Source: Hymenolepis diminuta (taxonomy: Eukaryota; Platyhelminthes; Cestoda; Cyclophyllidea; Hymenolepididae). Taken from it: DNA of 64,000 nt. The stretch is from NCBI GenBank assembly GCA_900708905.1, contig CAADRB010000026.1, positions 1,015,376 through 1,079,375 on the forward strand, in the 5' to 3' direction. A model generated the notes under the pieces. It searched no databases and was not told the DNA's origin. It saw only the letters and a list, made by a program, of their open reading frames with translations. How positions within the stretch are numbered: position 1 is the stretch's first letter; each line of letters starts with the position of its first letter. The position numbers were made by a program, and so were the translations under genes. Positions 1 through 14,000 of this stretch are shown piece by piece.

Positions 1-1709
1 GTCACAGACTGCGAATGTTAAATTTAGAGAAGAATGCGAAGAATGGATATGTCCTCTCTCCACCGAAATAATTACCCCAATTTTAACTTTTATAAATTTA
101 TATTTTCGGGATGTAATAATCACATCCACTGAATGATTTTTAACCCTCGCTAACCACCAACATAATATTCACGATACACAAACTACCCCATTTTGTCCGG
201 CCGATTAGTTCTTAAATTGCAATTTTCTATATTTTTTTCCAAATTGGTGATGCATTGAGCTTGGTACTTAAATGTCATTTGATGACTCCATAACCACCAT
301 CCGTGGTCCTAAAAGGGGACTAACTTTTTGTCTTCTAGACATTCCATTTGCTTCCCACAGACTTCCTTAACGATTTGATTGATTGTCCACTGGTATGAAC
401 GCCTGTAATCTTAGCTACCGGTAGGAAAAACTTAAAAGTATGCCTTAAATTTCTGCTTACTTAATATTTATTCAGGTGACATTTTAAGTAATTTATTCGA
501 AGTAGCAGTATGATTTCTAATCAAACTTATACATAACTTGATAATTATTATCACTGGTTAGTAAAAATTTACAGAGAGACATTTACACAAACTTTATTTT
601 GAATTTCACATCACAGGCAAAGCCTTTCAAAATCCTCTTAAAAATATTTCCGTCTGCTATGCTAAAACAGTTTCACCGGTATCATTTAGGTGCTCATGGC
701 TATTAGGAAAGAAAATTATCAAGGTGACTTGACAAACTACTCAAATTATCCCATCTTTCAATAAGTGGATATTTTCTGAATTTTGCAAACATGAACTCAT
801 TCGCTAGGCAACACAATCTTGTACCGAAATGTTATTTTTCATGTCAGAGCCCACACACAAAAGACTTTCCTGTAAAGATGACTTTCATTAGTATCTCCTG
901 AAGAGGAATAATTCCGCTAATCGTTAATCTTTTTAGGTGTCTCTCTTCAATTCGAAGAAGATAAATTACTGCTGCATTTGGAATTTTCGAAACAGCGATA
1001 ATAGTCACCTTTCTATTTTGGCAAATATAAATTAAATACCAACTATCTTCTTGATAATAAGTAAACCGTGTTAAACAGTTGAAAACAGACTAAAACAAAA
1101 GGATTGGACAAAATTAGAAAAAATCGAAAACGATCAGTTAAGGAATATTATTTTCCTTCTTTCGATTTGCTTTTTTATTTTACTTAAGCATCCAGAGTCG
1201 AGTTCACAATCATGTAGAATTTGTTTTAATGATTAGACGAGTCATTAAATATTACCTGTTTTGCAAAGAAATTGTTTGCTTTTAAAAGGCATTTGCTTGT
1301 ATTAAAACCATTGGTAAAACCTCAGAGTGTCCGCTGAACTAGCGCGTCGTTCAGATACGGCGCTCGAAGTTAGTTTATGCTTTAACTAATGAATGGGTGC
1401 CCAGTGTATGGAAAAGACTTCTGTTATTTATAAACAAAAACCTTAGCTGCATAGCCAACAAATAAATCAAAACAGGTTTGGAATGACGGAGTTAATGGTC
1501 TCGTGAACCAGCATGGACATTCGCAGATGGTATTTTGTTTAGTTATTTACTAATTCATTAAAACGAAATAAATAAAACCATAAAAATAAGCGCATTATTG
1601 AATACAACTTCAATTAATATTATGCTGCAAAACTTAAATATTATATTTTTATTTGTTATTTATTTAGTGCTATTACTTTGTAAATATTAAGATATTAGCA
1701 AAAGGATAA

Positions 1710-1883
1710 AATGTCCATGGGGATGCTCAATGTCAGCTGCTCTTTGAGGATGAAAGTGACAAGGAAGTACAAGATAATCGCTCATCACAAACTCCCGGAT
1801 GGCCAACACTAACCATCTTAGAGGCTATTAAAGAACGAAAAAGGGAGAAAAATCCTAAGTTGGTCCAAAATAAGATGCAATGA
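1710..1883 (+). other. Unidentified 57-codon open frame, possible orphan exon
   Basis: A frame opens right after an in-frame TAA and runs 57 codons to a TGA at 1881-1883. The product is polar and charged, with an acidic stretch (LLFEDESDKE) followed by a basic one (EAIKERKREKNP), unlike random AT-rich translation. It has no ATG near its beginning, and the only splice-acceptor-like AG (before 1736) lacks a pyrimidine tract. I do not recognise the family. It may be a terminal exon of an unseen gene, a transposon fragment, or chance. Confidence 0.2.
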
Positions 1884-2604
1884 GCGCATGGTTACAAAGA
1901 TAGTTCAACTAAATGCCACTTTTATCTGTTTACTTGTATCTATTTACTTGTAAAGGACAATGCCGCTAGTTAATTAAATTATTTTGCCAAATTATATTAA
2001 TTATTGTATAGCTTTTGACGTAATCCTTTGACAATAAGTGAATCTGTCCTAAAATGTTATTTTTCATCTTTCTTGCATGGAAGCCATCCAGTCGTACTAT
2101 GTATAACCTAAACGCCATATTAAAATATATCTCTAGTTCTAGCTGATGCAAGATTAAATAAAAGGTATATTGGTAAGAGATTTGATGTACTCTCCCCTTT
2201 CCGAGTACAATCGAAAACAAAATAATTTTTAATCTTTATTTGAATTACTTAGGACTATTTATAATTTAATTAAATTTTTAACAATACATCTAATTTCTTA
2301 GAAAGATCTTCACGAAATTTTATCTCACAATATCTCCACTCGCCTAATCCAAGTTGAAGTGTACTTTCAAATAACCCCATCGATTTTTATTATATTTCTG
2401 TTTTATCGGACTCGATTTTTTTTGTACACAAGTGAGTTATCAGCGCCACGCTTTATCAAGTTCTTTTATATTGCTTAAATACATTCGAATTGGAAGTTCT
2501 GTGAGAACAGACTGCCAGCAAGATAGGGCAAGGAGTGACGTATGATTCACTATTCTGTATAAATAAAAGAGCATTAAATGTAGTAGATAGAAAGGAGAGA
2601 ATTC

Positions 2605-2619
2605 AGAGAGAGAGAGAGA
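2605..2619. repeat. (AG)n microsatellite
   Basis: A short run of AG dinucleotides in purine-rich non-coding DNA. No function is suggested. Confidence 0.7.
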
Positions 2620-3089
2620 AAGTCGTAGAGGCACAGGGCTGGAGAGTTTTAAAATGATTCATTCACTGTGTTTCTGCCGACCCGTTGTCTTGTCACTCCT
2701 CTAAAATTGCAGTGATTTTATGCAAGCGGTTTAGTTTTGCTCACCAAATTTCAATAAGACTGAAAATGCATTAAGGAGGCGAAGGAGGATGAATATTAAT
2801 ACATATTTGAGCACAATATTCTTTCACTTACCAAATGAAGTTATTCATTTGGTCTGCTGGAAGACAATTCATTTTTGTTACCACATATGTCGCAAAAGCT
2901 ACGATCTTCTGAAGCCATTTTTTGAAACATGACTTGTGACCATGTATATAAATGCGATGAACTCTCAACATACAGTGAATAGGACTATTGTTTGTAACAA
3001 CTTGATAATTCTGATTATAAAGTGACTAGACATAATTAGTGAATGTTTTAACTTGTGGGGTAGCCACTAGAGCTGACAGTTATTGTTAA

Positions 3090-3420
3090 CAAACAACAGT
3101 TCTAAAAGTAGGACACAGCAATTGTGTGGGCCGAAGTTATTTTGGATAAACCACAATTCGGAAGAGCAAGACGGTGAGTGGTGGGAGGGAGAGGGAAGAA
3201 GAATAAGCGCAGGAGCCGGTAATTATTTGATTCCCACCGAGTTAGTAAATGATTTCAAGAAAAAAGGGTAGAAGTAGAATGACCAGATGAAAATGTTTTT
3301 GGGCATAGCTGTTGGGAATTGGGGTCACCGCAGAGTTAAGCGCCACTGTGAGAACGAAATAAGTTAGGTCTCAGAACTTAGAAAAAAATTTTGAAAATGC
3401 GTAGTGATTCATCCACTAGT
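3090..3420 (+). repeat. Dispersed repeat family R2, copy 1 (degenerate)
   Basis: This stretch matches 48575-49060 in the same orientation at several ordered blocks: a shared AGTTCTAAAA, then TTGTGT-GGCC-AAG, then a CCACAATT block followed by purine-rich DNA, and 200-300 bases later a block around ATGCATAGTG / ATGCGTAGTG. Spacing between blocks is roughly kept. By eye the identity is about two thirds. No coding capacity is seen, so this is probably an old non-autonomous interspersed repeat. Confidence 0.4.
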
Positions 3421-3421
3421 C

Positions 3422-3456
3422 TCCTGCCACCCTTGAGGTACACAAGGGCGGCAGGA
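3422..3456. other. Strong short hairpin
   Basis: Two 14-base arms (3422-3435 and 3443-3456) pair at 13 of 14 positions around a 7-base loop. The stem is G+C-rich, unlike its AT-rich surroundings. The right arm is followed by ATTTTTGG. No gene lies nearby. It could be a small structured RNA, a miniature inverted-repeat relic or part of a repeat; the sequence alone does not decide. Confidence 0.5.
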
Positions 3457-4269
3457 ATTTTTGGCTTTGAATTGGTCCGAGTGTCATTGTTCTGTCCAAG
3501 CTATGAGCGTTATTGGGAGGTTGTAGGAATTAAATAAGGAGAACGGAAGCTTGCATATGACGGCGGAATAAAATATTAAATGGTTAACCCAAAAATGATT
3601 CGAAATTGAGAAAGCAGGGCTGTTAGTTAAAATGTCATGAATAAAATTTTATTGATGATAAATAGGATATATGAGAACGAGATAAATGAAAATTCAAAAA
3701 GAGCGGGTAATTAATAATGAATAGGAAAAATGAGTTGAAGGGTAGCAGAGTAGATAATTATTCGGTTGCTTTACCTTTTGGCATGTTTCTTAGGTTTTCT
3801 TTTCCTTGATTTATTCCGATGGCATATTAATGCAAAGTAATCTAGAGATTTGGAAAATGCCAGCTGTCTGCAATGTTTTCCGAGACGCTGAGAGCTTGTG
3901 TTGGATGGCCTTAGAAGGTTTTATTGTTTTAGAGAGCGGTGATGTCTGTCCTTTGTGTTGAGCCAGTAGGAGATTTTAAAGATCCGGGATTGGTTGGTCA
4001 GCCAAGCGGTGTTAGAGTTACCTGGTGGATTTGTTTTCGTTGGTAATGTTTTTCTGGTCGAGGCGATTTTGGAGGATTTGTCATCTCAGGTTCCTCCATC
4101 GTCTGTCTGTCTCTTAGAAAGCAAATTCTAGGTGTAAAATGAGTTTTACTTCGTATGAACTCTGGATACATCGGACAACTTATTTTTTAATCAAGAGCGT
4201 TAATGAATATAGCTTATTATATCCTGCCTTAATGTTTCATAGTTTAACTGTTAAGATTAGTATTTACTC

Positions 4270-4316
4270 TATATATATATATATACATATGTATGTATAT
4301 GTATGTATGTATATGT
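4270..4316. repeat. (TA)n/(TATG)n microsatellite
   Basis: An imperfect alternating tract that moves from TA dinucleotides to TATG units. It is followed by TAGTACTCA, and the same nine bases follow the (TA)n tract at 28513-28538. Confidence 0.8.
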
Positions 4317-6991
4317 AGTACTCAATATTCCTGAGTGAGTTCATGTTTATACATTAATAATATTAGTTTGCTAGCCATGTCATCCCAAAATATTAGGCTC
4401 CTTTAATAGTCATAAGCAGTTAGATATTTTAATTTAGTACGCCGTCCTATGCTCATTAAAACAATCTACAACGGGGAACTTAAAATGCATTTTATATTTG
4501 AATTATGGAAAAATCAGAGCACGGCCCACTGAAATGCGAGTCAACTGATGTAATTCAAAATTCATTATATACTTTCAAAATATCTAAAAATACAAGAAAT
4601 AACGATAATTCAATAGATTTTCATCAGTGATATGTGAATGTGAATAATTATATCAGCTCGCGCTAGCTTCAAGCTCTGTAAATCCAAAAATGGGAGTGAC
4701 ACCACCAGTCTATTCTTAAAACTTTGTCAGATACGAATGTATTCATTCTATTAACTGGTTTGAAAAACTTGAGATTGCTCAAATGCAGACAAATACTAAT
4801 CTCCACTCCTGAGAACCATTAACTGCAACTAACATATCTTATAACCGACCTTTACCTAAACGGAACACTTCAAGAAGCTCTAATCGTAAAGAAAATCATT
4901 GGTTTCAAATTTTTTATTCCGCTTTCCTTCACTCAGCAAATATTTTGTTGATGGTCATGCAACTCCCGTCAAAATCCTTTAGATTTAATGCACTTAATAA
5001 ATAATGATACCATTACTTTAAATCAGCTCTCTTTATGTTTGATGTTCAAGATCGATCGATTACGCGTACATCTTGTTCAAGCTTTAGATGAAACTCAGGC
5101 GTCTATAATGAACAAGTAACTAAATAAATCCTTTTACGAGAATTGTAAATAACTTGACGCAAATAGAATTGGGGATTCACTTTGCTAATGGTTTTAATTT
5201 CTTCGTTTGGTTTTTTCTTATTCTTAGTATTCTAATGGTGAACTAGCAAATCAAAGAACAGTTAGGATATTGGCATCTGCAACTTGAATCAGCCAGATAT
5301 TTATATGGGCTATTGATAGAGATAGTCAACAGTTGGACATGGTCATTCATGCAAAGTATTGAGAACTGCATACAAAACTCCAGACAACCCCAGAGAAAAC
5401 AAGATTCATTTGGATTACATTGTATAATATTATGTCAATTGTAACTGTTTAGACAGACGAAAGGGACGCTTTGACGTTAACGTAAGCCAACCATATTCAA
5501 GTTACCGAGTTTCAAAGGAGATTTGTCCTGTATTGCAAAACCGAGAGTCTAAATTCTATTATTTGCTTTTTTCATAGATTGATTCTTGTACATGCCGAAG
5601 ATGTACAAGGTAAAATCAGAGTGGTATATCACTAGACGAAGAAGGCGGTCAAAAAACCATAAGAACCGGATGGACAGATTTTGCAAAAGTGGCGGTGGAG
5701 TAACCGACACTATTAAGGCGAAATTTATGTCCATTGTTCAACCGAATTAATATATCGTGTTTAAATTTGTAATTTGGCGTGGAATTCAATTCCGTTATTA
5801 TATTTGTTAATCTTCGGAAAAGTGTATTTAATCGAGAAGGAAATATTTACTAAGAGTGTCATTTCTGAATAAAGTATATTTCATACTAGTAAATTTGTTA
5901 AAAATCCAGACTGACTGAAACCTAAGAACGCATGAATTTCCAAAGTAAATTGCCATCAAAGTGAACCGAATAAATGTTATTTCTTTATAAATTTAGGTAT
6001 GACTAAAATCAGATGATTTTATTGCTAAAAGTATTCAATATCAGTTTTGTAAAAAGTATTTTTTTATCTTCCTTTTAGGGATCCATGCTAATATTAATTT
6101 CCCCTAATAAAAGCTCATTTTTTGTAAATAATTTTTGCATTATTATAAATATCCCGAAATTTACTGCATAATGTTTGTTTTTTGGATTCCGTTTTATTAG
6201 AGAATGTCATTAGTGCTACCCTCGTGACAAATCGACGCCTAATTTTGCATAATGTTGGCAAAATGAATTACTATTAACTGTAATTCTGGCAACACATTTG
6301 TCTCGAACTGCAAATGCATTCTGTTTGTAATGGATAATAAGAATTCGGTATTTCAGATGTTTTACTCACATTTTTTTAAAGATTACCTACAATATAAGTA
6401 GTACAGATTATATAATCTGCTCAGTCAAAAGGAAACAAACCATCGGCTTTCTTATAAAAGACAAGTTTGGCAGAGGTTTGCTTCAAATATTGCACTTTAT
6501 GAGAAAGTGGAATTTAAAGAATTTGTTTCGAAAAATTCAAGAACTCTCATTTTAATCTGCGTACTTACGTCCACGGAACCTTCCTAGTTTAAGATATTGA
6601 TGTTGACTGCAGTTCACTTTTCATGATGACTGGGTGAAAGTCAAGTTAAATGTAACTTCCAAGAGCGAATACATTCATATGGGTTTTACTAGTTCAAGAT
6701 TTCCTTTAACCTGTTTAAATTTATTCATAAGCTCTAAAGTATTAACCTTAAACTAATCAGGTTTAGAAGATCTGGAGGAAGCGAGTCTTCCATCATTAAA
6801 GCTACAGAATTGTTCGTTTTTATAAGCTTAGGTTTGCAAATAACTTATGAATTACTGTGGTGACCATTAGCGATTAAATAATAGAGGAAATATAAAGTTT
6901 ATTTTACCTGTTCAAGTGAACTAAGAAACGAGGAGTACGAAAAGATAATCCAAGGACATTTTACTTTTCGTTATGCCGACTGGTAAAGACC

Positions 6992-7102
6992 AGGTCAGCT
7001 GTCAAATGGCCTACCTAGTGGGGAGGGATTGGTCACCTGTTACGATAATTGGGTCACCATAGGCTGCCTCCAGACATGAGGTCGCTGTCCACCGTGACCC
7101 AA
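6992..7102. promoter_or_regulatory. Cluster of nuclear-receptor-like RGGTCA half-sites with inverted repeat
   Basis: Four half-sites lie within 110 bases: AGGTCA (6992), TGGTCA (7030), GGGTCA (7051) and, inverted, TGACCC (7095). Two of them lie in a perfect 9-base inverted repeat, TTGGGTCAC (7049-7057) and GTGACCCAA (7094-7102). RGGTCA is the classic half-site of nuclear receptors. There is no gene within 10 kb, so this may be a remote enhancer or simply a repeat relic. Confidence 0.2.
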
Positions 7103-7830
7103 ATTTGGGAAATTCTGCAGACCTTACGTTTTTTATGGCTCTAGTTAAAATTGGTATGGTAATACTACAATCAATAACAAATATCACATACGGAATAAAA
7201 CTAGATGATATCCGTCGACCTAAGAGGAGGAATTTTTGTGTCTGAATTTTAGGATAGTTACTTTGAATAAATGCAAATTGCTTTCATCACTTCTAAGCGC
7301 AACTCAATGAGGGTAGCATGTATTTGAAAAGTTTTATGCTTTGTTATTAATTATACTTCACTGGTATAGCCCTCTCATTTAATCTGATCTTCAAAATTTC
7401 ATGATTTTTATACTAGTCTAACAGAGAAGTTTTTCAAATCCAATTGTTTCCACTCAAGGAATAAAATACTAGATTGACTTGATAAATTTTTGGGACCCTG
7501 AAATTAGTGGAAATTAGGATAAATTGTTGCTACCTCCACGTTGTTTTACAATAAACTGGAAAAATAACAAGAAGACTTTGAGTGGAAAAAATTAGTTATT
7601 CTTTTATAAAGCTTCCTACAAAACTCAAGAATTTCCTATGGGTAGCTTTCAACTTTCTTAAAGCATCAGAATTTAAACAAATGATAAAAAGAAATTTTCC
7701 AAGCACATTTAAGTAACCGTATTACTTAACTGGAGTAGAAGGAAAGTATCCTGAAATCAGTCTTATGAGAAACCCGCATTATGACGTCTCTTCTGTTCGA
7801 TTGGTACGGTACGATTGGTCAACCATATTA

Positions 7831-7905
7831 CTAGATGTGCACCAATAAGCACTAATCTCTGATTTGACATAGCTGCAAGTTAACCACTGTATCACTGATA
7901 AACAG
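7831..7905 (-). repeat. Degenerate tRNA-derived SINE-like fragment, copy C
   Basis: On the minus strand this reads GTGATACAGTGGTTAAC, which resembles a tRNA box A region, followed about 35 bases later by a degraded box B-like stretch. The GTTAACCAC-TGT-TCACTGAT block on the plus strand is shared with the copy at 21340-21445. Confidence 0.3.
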
Positions 7906-10837
7906 GATATGATGGATTCATTAGACACCAGGTGGTATTGAACGAAGTATAAGGAGACAGGGAAGAGGAAGAGGCAAAATATACCGAGTATGTATCAATC
8001 GTGTTAAGCCACGAAAAGTCAGATTAACCTTCTAGGTGTGATCTCCTCAATTTGCTTAGGGGACATTGAGTAGAAGACTTTTATAACCAAAGTGTAGTCA
8101 AAGATCACGTTTTTAACGGAGGTCCGAAGCTCACTCATCCTGGACTGAGAAATTGCAGGTTGAAGTCTCTTCATTAAAGTATTCGCATTATGCTGCCCTC
8201 TCTTGTCTCATTTCAAATAACTGACTAATCACAATTTTATTCAACTAGTTTTTCTGGCATTCAAAGCAAACTTTTGGGACTTGTAGCCAAACCAATTAAC
8301 GAAACTAGGATTTTGCAATTATTAAAACCGCACTTTTGATGAAAGTCACATACATGGGGTTTGGTATACTATTTAATTATTTCCATAATCATTCAAGTTA
8401 AAATATTTATTGTACTTTAAAAGGACAATCGCGCTTATTTCAAATTCTCGTGAAAGAATGATTATAGAGAGTCCCAATGTGAAAAAAATCACAGCTAATT
8501 GGGTAATAAAACGCAAAGCTAAATCAGTAATTCTCTTAAACGTGTAACTGAAGAGCAATCACTGAACCACTAGGCCTATTCCGGAAGTCGGCAGTAAGAA
8601 TTTCTTTGCTTTGCTTTCCTTTTAATTTCCACAGGTAAACACTGCAAGAAAATGTTACAAATATTAGATATCTATAACTTAGTGCAGCTAAAAAATACTT
8701 AGGTTTGATAGAAACTAAAATTTGGGTGAATAAAGGAGGAATCAAGGCGAATTCGCGGCACCAAAAGCCATACGATTTCGTTTGAAATCTTTCAATTTTC
8801 CTTTTATCTGCTTTTCGCTGCCCTTTTCAATTTGTACTCTATCATCTTCAACTTATCGTATTGTATAGTATAGTATACTTGTAAAACTTTACTTTACTAT
8901 GATAATAATGCTGCAATGCCAAATTCTATAACGAAGTCAATCAAAACGCATATTTCATTAAGAAAATACCAACTTAAATGAAATTATTATACAAACATTT
9001 TGTTTAGTTATAATGAGGGTGAAACTAATAGCTTTTACATTCGCTATTAATGCAGGTTGTCTTCGCATACAGTTAATAATTAATTGGCTTCAAATAAGCT
9101 CTGAGGTAGCCAAACCGGAAGAGAATTTGTTTTAATTTATTTCCGGTAGGTCTTTTGGTGAAAAAAAGACTATTAGATACTGCTATAGCATATATATTTT
9201 TTAACTGAAACGATTTTATAATATTTGAATCAAACTGTAAAAAGAAACAAATTTACAACGGGAGGTATCGTTAATACTAGATTATTACTCTAAATACATT
9301 AATTTTGCGAGAACATTCTAATATCATGACAATAATTTGCCTCAATAAATTAATTTTGATAGATTCTAGCAGATGAATGTGAAAATTGAGATACCTTCAA
9401 CTAACAAAATTTGCTTTTAATTGCATCATTTCCTAAATTTCAATATTACGAATTAGTACTAGTTTGTTTCCTATTTCAAATGACCTCAAAGGGGACTGAC
9501 CCAGGGTTTTAAAGAGTGCATGCGGTAGATCGTTGGACTCTTGCTATTTCAGAACGTCATGGACACTCTCATTTAAGTTAAGTAATTTATGGGGTACGAT
9601 GAAATTTAATTACACTGATTTATTATCAAAATTTTCAGACTTATAATTATGATATCTCTTAGTATTGGTAAATAAGTGGCAGTAAACTTATAAATAAATG
9701 ACTTTTAGTTAGATTTACCGCGACTGAAAAAAAGATAGTTCGCGCAACCGTTTTTCCAGGGCTGAAAGTGAAGGAAGATAGTGACTAGAATGTGTTATTT
9801 AATCATCGCGCACCAACTGAATGTGAAAGAAAGATAGTAAATGAAGTACCGTATACGTAAAGATTAATGAGAAGTGTTATATGAAACATTCATTACCTGA
9901 CGACAGATGATCATCCATTTGAATTGGACTTTTGATCCACCTGGGAAAATTTTCGATGATCTCTGAAGCCTCTGAAATGACGATCGTGCAGATAGCTGAA
10001 CTTGATTTCCGGAGTTTCAGAATTTCTAGGCGGTAGGAAACAAAGTGTGTTTAGAGATGACTCTAACTGTCGGAGATGCCGCTGCATGCTGGGGCCAAAG
10101 ATGATTCAAATGTTGTAACCAAGCTCGGACACGCATCATTATGTTAATTTTATTTGGTTAATATAAATTCTAATTAAACAAACAATTACTTTAATAAATA
10201 TGTGACAGTATCCCAGTTAGAGCCTTCCAAGTATTCGTCTGCACAAAGCTGAACATTAATAGCGAATTTGAATTTACCTTTGGGTTTTGGAAGGCCAGAA
10301 GTGATTTGTAAACATGCTTGCATCTTTTTATGGCAGCATGTATTTGGTTAATGAAAATTATATTTAAAATGTTTCTCTATTGTCTTTTCTATTGTCCATT
10401 AAACATAATAAGAACGTTTCTATTCCTACTTTTAAATGACTTTTATTGCAATTATATTCACATAATTCCATATTTTTATTCTAACAATTATCTATGCAAA
10501 TATGAGAGGATATAATTAAATATATATTTGATAGTTAATAGAGGTAAAAGTAAAACAAGCAAAACAAACTTAGCATGGAACACGCCTACATGGAGAAGAT
10601 CTAATAAGTATAAAGGCATTTCTTCCTCGTCACCTTTAAAACAGCTTAGTTCCGTCTTGTTATTTTTGCGATTTTGGTAAAGTCGAAAAGTAAGTATTAT
10701 CTAAGTAAATAAAATACTATTATTGAGTGTGTCCTAGTGATCCCGTATGCTTTTAAAATGCGTTTACAAGCGTAATCTTCCAGCTCACTTCCGCGAGAAG
10801 ATATAAGTAAATCAAAGTGACGTAATAAACAATTCAA

Positions 10838-11095
10838 TTAGACCAATTGGTAAACAAGCTCATCCAGAAGCTTAGGGTATATATCATGAAAAGTTGCCCC
10901 CATGAGAAAGTTAACAGTTTGATGCTTCCTGATTGCATTATTCATGCCTATCCGATCAACTCTCTTCATCATTGGCTCTATTGCTAATTTTTTCATGGGT
11001 TCAAACGATATCCAATGATTCCTTTCAAACAAGAAATAACTCCACCTCAGATAATTTTTTTTGGAAACTCGCTCCAGCATAAACTCATTTATCAC
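10838..11095 (-). other. Unidentified 85-codon open frame
   Basis: An open frame from an ATG at 11095 to 10838 encodes 85 residues with mixed hydrophobic and charged composition, and a C-terminal part (KHQTVNFLMGATFHDIYPKL) that reads somewhat like a globular protein. No family is recognised and there are no clear flanking splice sites. It is probably non-coding, but it is one of the better frames in the gene-poor flank. Confidence 0.15.
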
Positions 11096-14000
11096 TGGTC
11101 AACAGTAGTTGTGGTTAGTAAACAGAGTTAACTCAATGGCGGTTCTTTGAAACTAGCAGAATCTTTTTCAATGGCCTTAACTTTTGGTTTTGTTTTCCAC
11201 GTCTATGGAATACCAGACACAGTTAAAGTAGACATTTCTCTTGTGATATTTTCAAGGTTTTCCCGCAGGAGTCTGAGTTATTTCGCACTTTCGTGACTTT
11301 AGCATTTTAAAACAAAGTCTTGACTTCAAGGAATTGCGAATTGCAAGTATAATGGCACTATAAAGCAATAAAAATGCTTACGCCACTTGCATTCACAGTG
11401 TTATATTTTATTGACTTCAATATTCGAAACTCAAAATTCTGGACTGACCGAAAATTTCGGTTTTGATCAGATTCTGTATGCAATATAAGAGTGCTCATGA
11501 GCGTACGGCAACTAGTTTAAATTTCTGATGAAGCAATTGAGATAATTTGATTATCGACCAAGAGGGACGGGCAAGTTTGACGGATAGAATGCGAGAAACT
11601 TTTTAATCTTGTAACTCTTTGCTAAGAAATGTTGATGAATAGCGATGATGATCATAAATGTAACACTTTTTATTCAGTACTCTCTTGAAGAAAAGACATG
11701 AATTCTTCTCGTTTTTATTATTGCCCATGATAGGGTAAGAAATGTAAATTTAATCGAGGGGGAGCATTTAAACTGGAGAACAGTAAAATTATCCAACAGG
11801 GTATGGAGGGGGTCGATTGAAAGAGGAGAGATCAAAGATATCATGCAAGATTCACTCGGCTTGAATTCTAAATTTTCCGAGTTGTGCAGTTTTACTTTAC
11901 GAAAATTCTCCGCGTCCTGTCAAAATGCTTCTAATTTTAAACTGCGCTGTTTGAGCCATAGATTCCTAAATATACGTCAGTTTACTTACTCTAGCGGCAT
12001 GTCAAGCCATGTTAATTTATTCCTTTTAGCTACTCGAAGGATCTAGCTTCAAAATAGCAGAAATTGAAAGGAGTGTTCGATCAGGTGCCCTGTTGTGAAT
12101 TTCACTTAAAAAAATAAATTCGTACATTCTTTAATTTAAGATTTGATTAATAAATGTTGCCATTAGTAATTCTTGTCTTAAATTCTATATCCTTCCTATT
12201 TTCGTTTCTATTTCAAGTGACAACTACTGAATTTTCATTGTGAAGAAGTATAATTATTACAGAATTTAAAGCCTACTCTCCTTGAGTGAACATAGCTTAT
12301 GGAATTTCAGTCATCTCATCTTTGCTACACTGAAACTGTACGATGCTGAATATCATCTACGAACATTTTACTTCCTCTACCATTGAAAAAATATCTAATG
12401 TAAAGCTTTAGAGCCGGTCAATAAGCAACAAACATCAATGTGAAGCATTTGTCACAATCCGGAGGACGATTCATTAGATCTGAACTCTGGAATATGAACT
12501 TAGCTAATATTGTACAACCCGATTCCAAACATCAAATGAAGTAAAAATCTTTGATACCTTGACGCTGCCTTTAGAAATTTTGTGAACCGCACCCTTTACC
12601 ATTTATTGAATTGTCTCAGACTATTTTAGTTGCCTCCCACATTTAAGATTGTAAATACTTTGTATCACTGAGGATAATAAAAATAATAATTTAGGAAGTT
12701 AGGTTGTTATTTCTTAATGAGGACACCATTACTGAGTAATCAATCTTTGCTTTCTTATTTGAAATAATATTTGATATTCTGCTTGCTTATATTGTGCCAA
12801 GGTTTATTTAGTTTCAGTTTGGAATAAACTAACTTAAGTTAAGAAATTACAGTCTCATCCTCGTGCTCTTGTGCATAATATGGGAAAGTTTGCATCTCTA
12901 TTATAATACCGATTGTGTGAACATTTCATTTATCATTAATAGCTTTCACTTGGTACCTACCTTAATCATTCCTCTCTAAAGAATCAGCACAGGCAAAGTT
13001 TAGTCATGGTGTCATGAAGATGAGTGGGGATATGGAACATGGAGGCCATTAACACATCTAATGATTTACTCTCACACTTACAATCGATTAGGTTTGATTA
13101 TTCATCAACCGATAATTAGTGTGTTCTGGTTGCTTAAATTAGCAGCAGGAGTGAGGTGCCCTCTCACTTGCACCAATTCACTATTTCCCTCTCACCACCT
13201 TGAATAGGAGAAAAAGAAGGTGGTGGAGAAGGTGACAGTGGAAAAGAAAGCAACTAAGTCAACACCATTAGAAGGTGCTATGCCAATGAATCATTTACCA
13301 TAGTAGTATGAGTCAGTTATTGTCGAAAGTTTCCTGCTTAAGCCAACTTCACCACCCGTTTACCAACCATGTCCGTTTTTTTGTTTGAATTTGAAAAGAG
13401 GCTAATTAAATGCTCTAATATTTTTATCTCCGAAAGTGCATTCAACTCAGGTTTATAATTTAAATTAACTATTCCTAATTACCGAATTAAAACAATAAAA
13501 ACACATTAAGGGACAGCACACTTCTGACTACGGTTTTCAAATATTTGCATTTTGATCGAATTAAGAAAATATCATAATCAATGATGAGAAAAAAATATTT
13601 TTTGTTTTCAAAATAATATTAATTTTATAATGTAATTCCATTTAAAAGAGGACAAAAATTCTATCTGTGATATCTATTATCAAAACTACTAATGATTTAC
13701 TCATGCTGATTTCATCTACCATATTCTGAAGCCCAAAATTTTCTTAGTTATTCCACGCCATGTTATTGTGCAACTAAACTAAAAAAATTCATTTATCTAA
13801 ATGATGGTAGTTAACTGCGAGATTAAAAGAAATCGTTAATGTTACGCATGAAGTATCAATATATTCACATCCCATTGATCGGTCTCCCGAAATTCTTTCC
13901 AAAAGTTAGTTAAGGGCACTACCCTGATAATATTATTAACATTAGAGCATAAAAGATCAAATCCTAAATGGATAAACGATTGAATACCAAGGGTGGGTGC

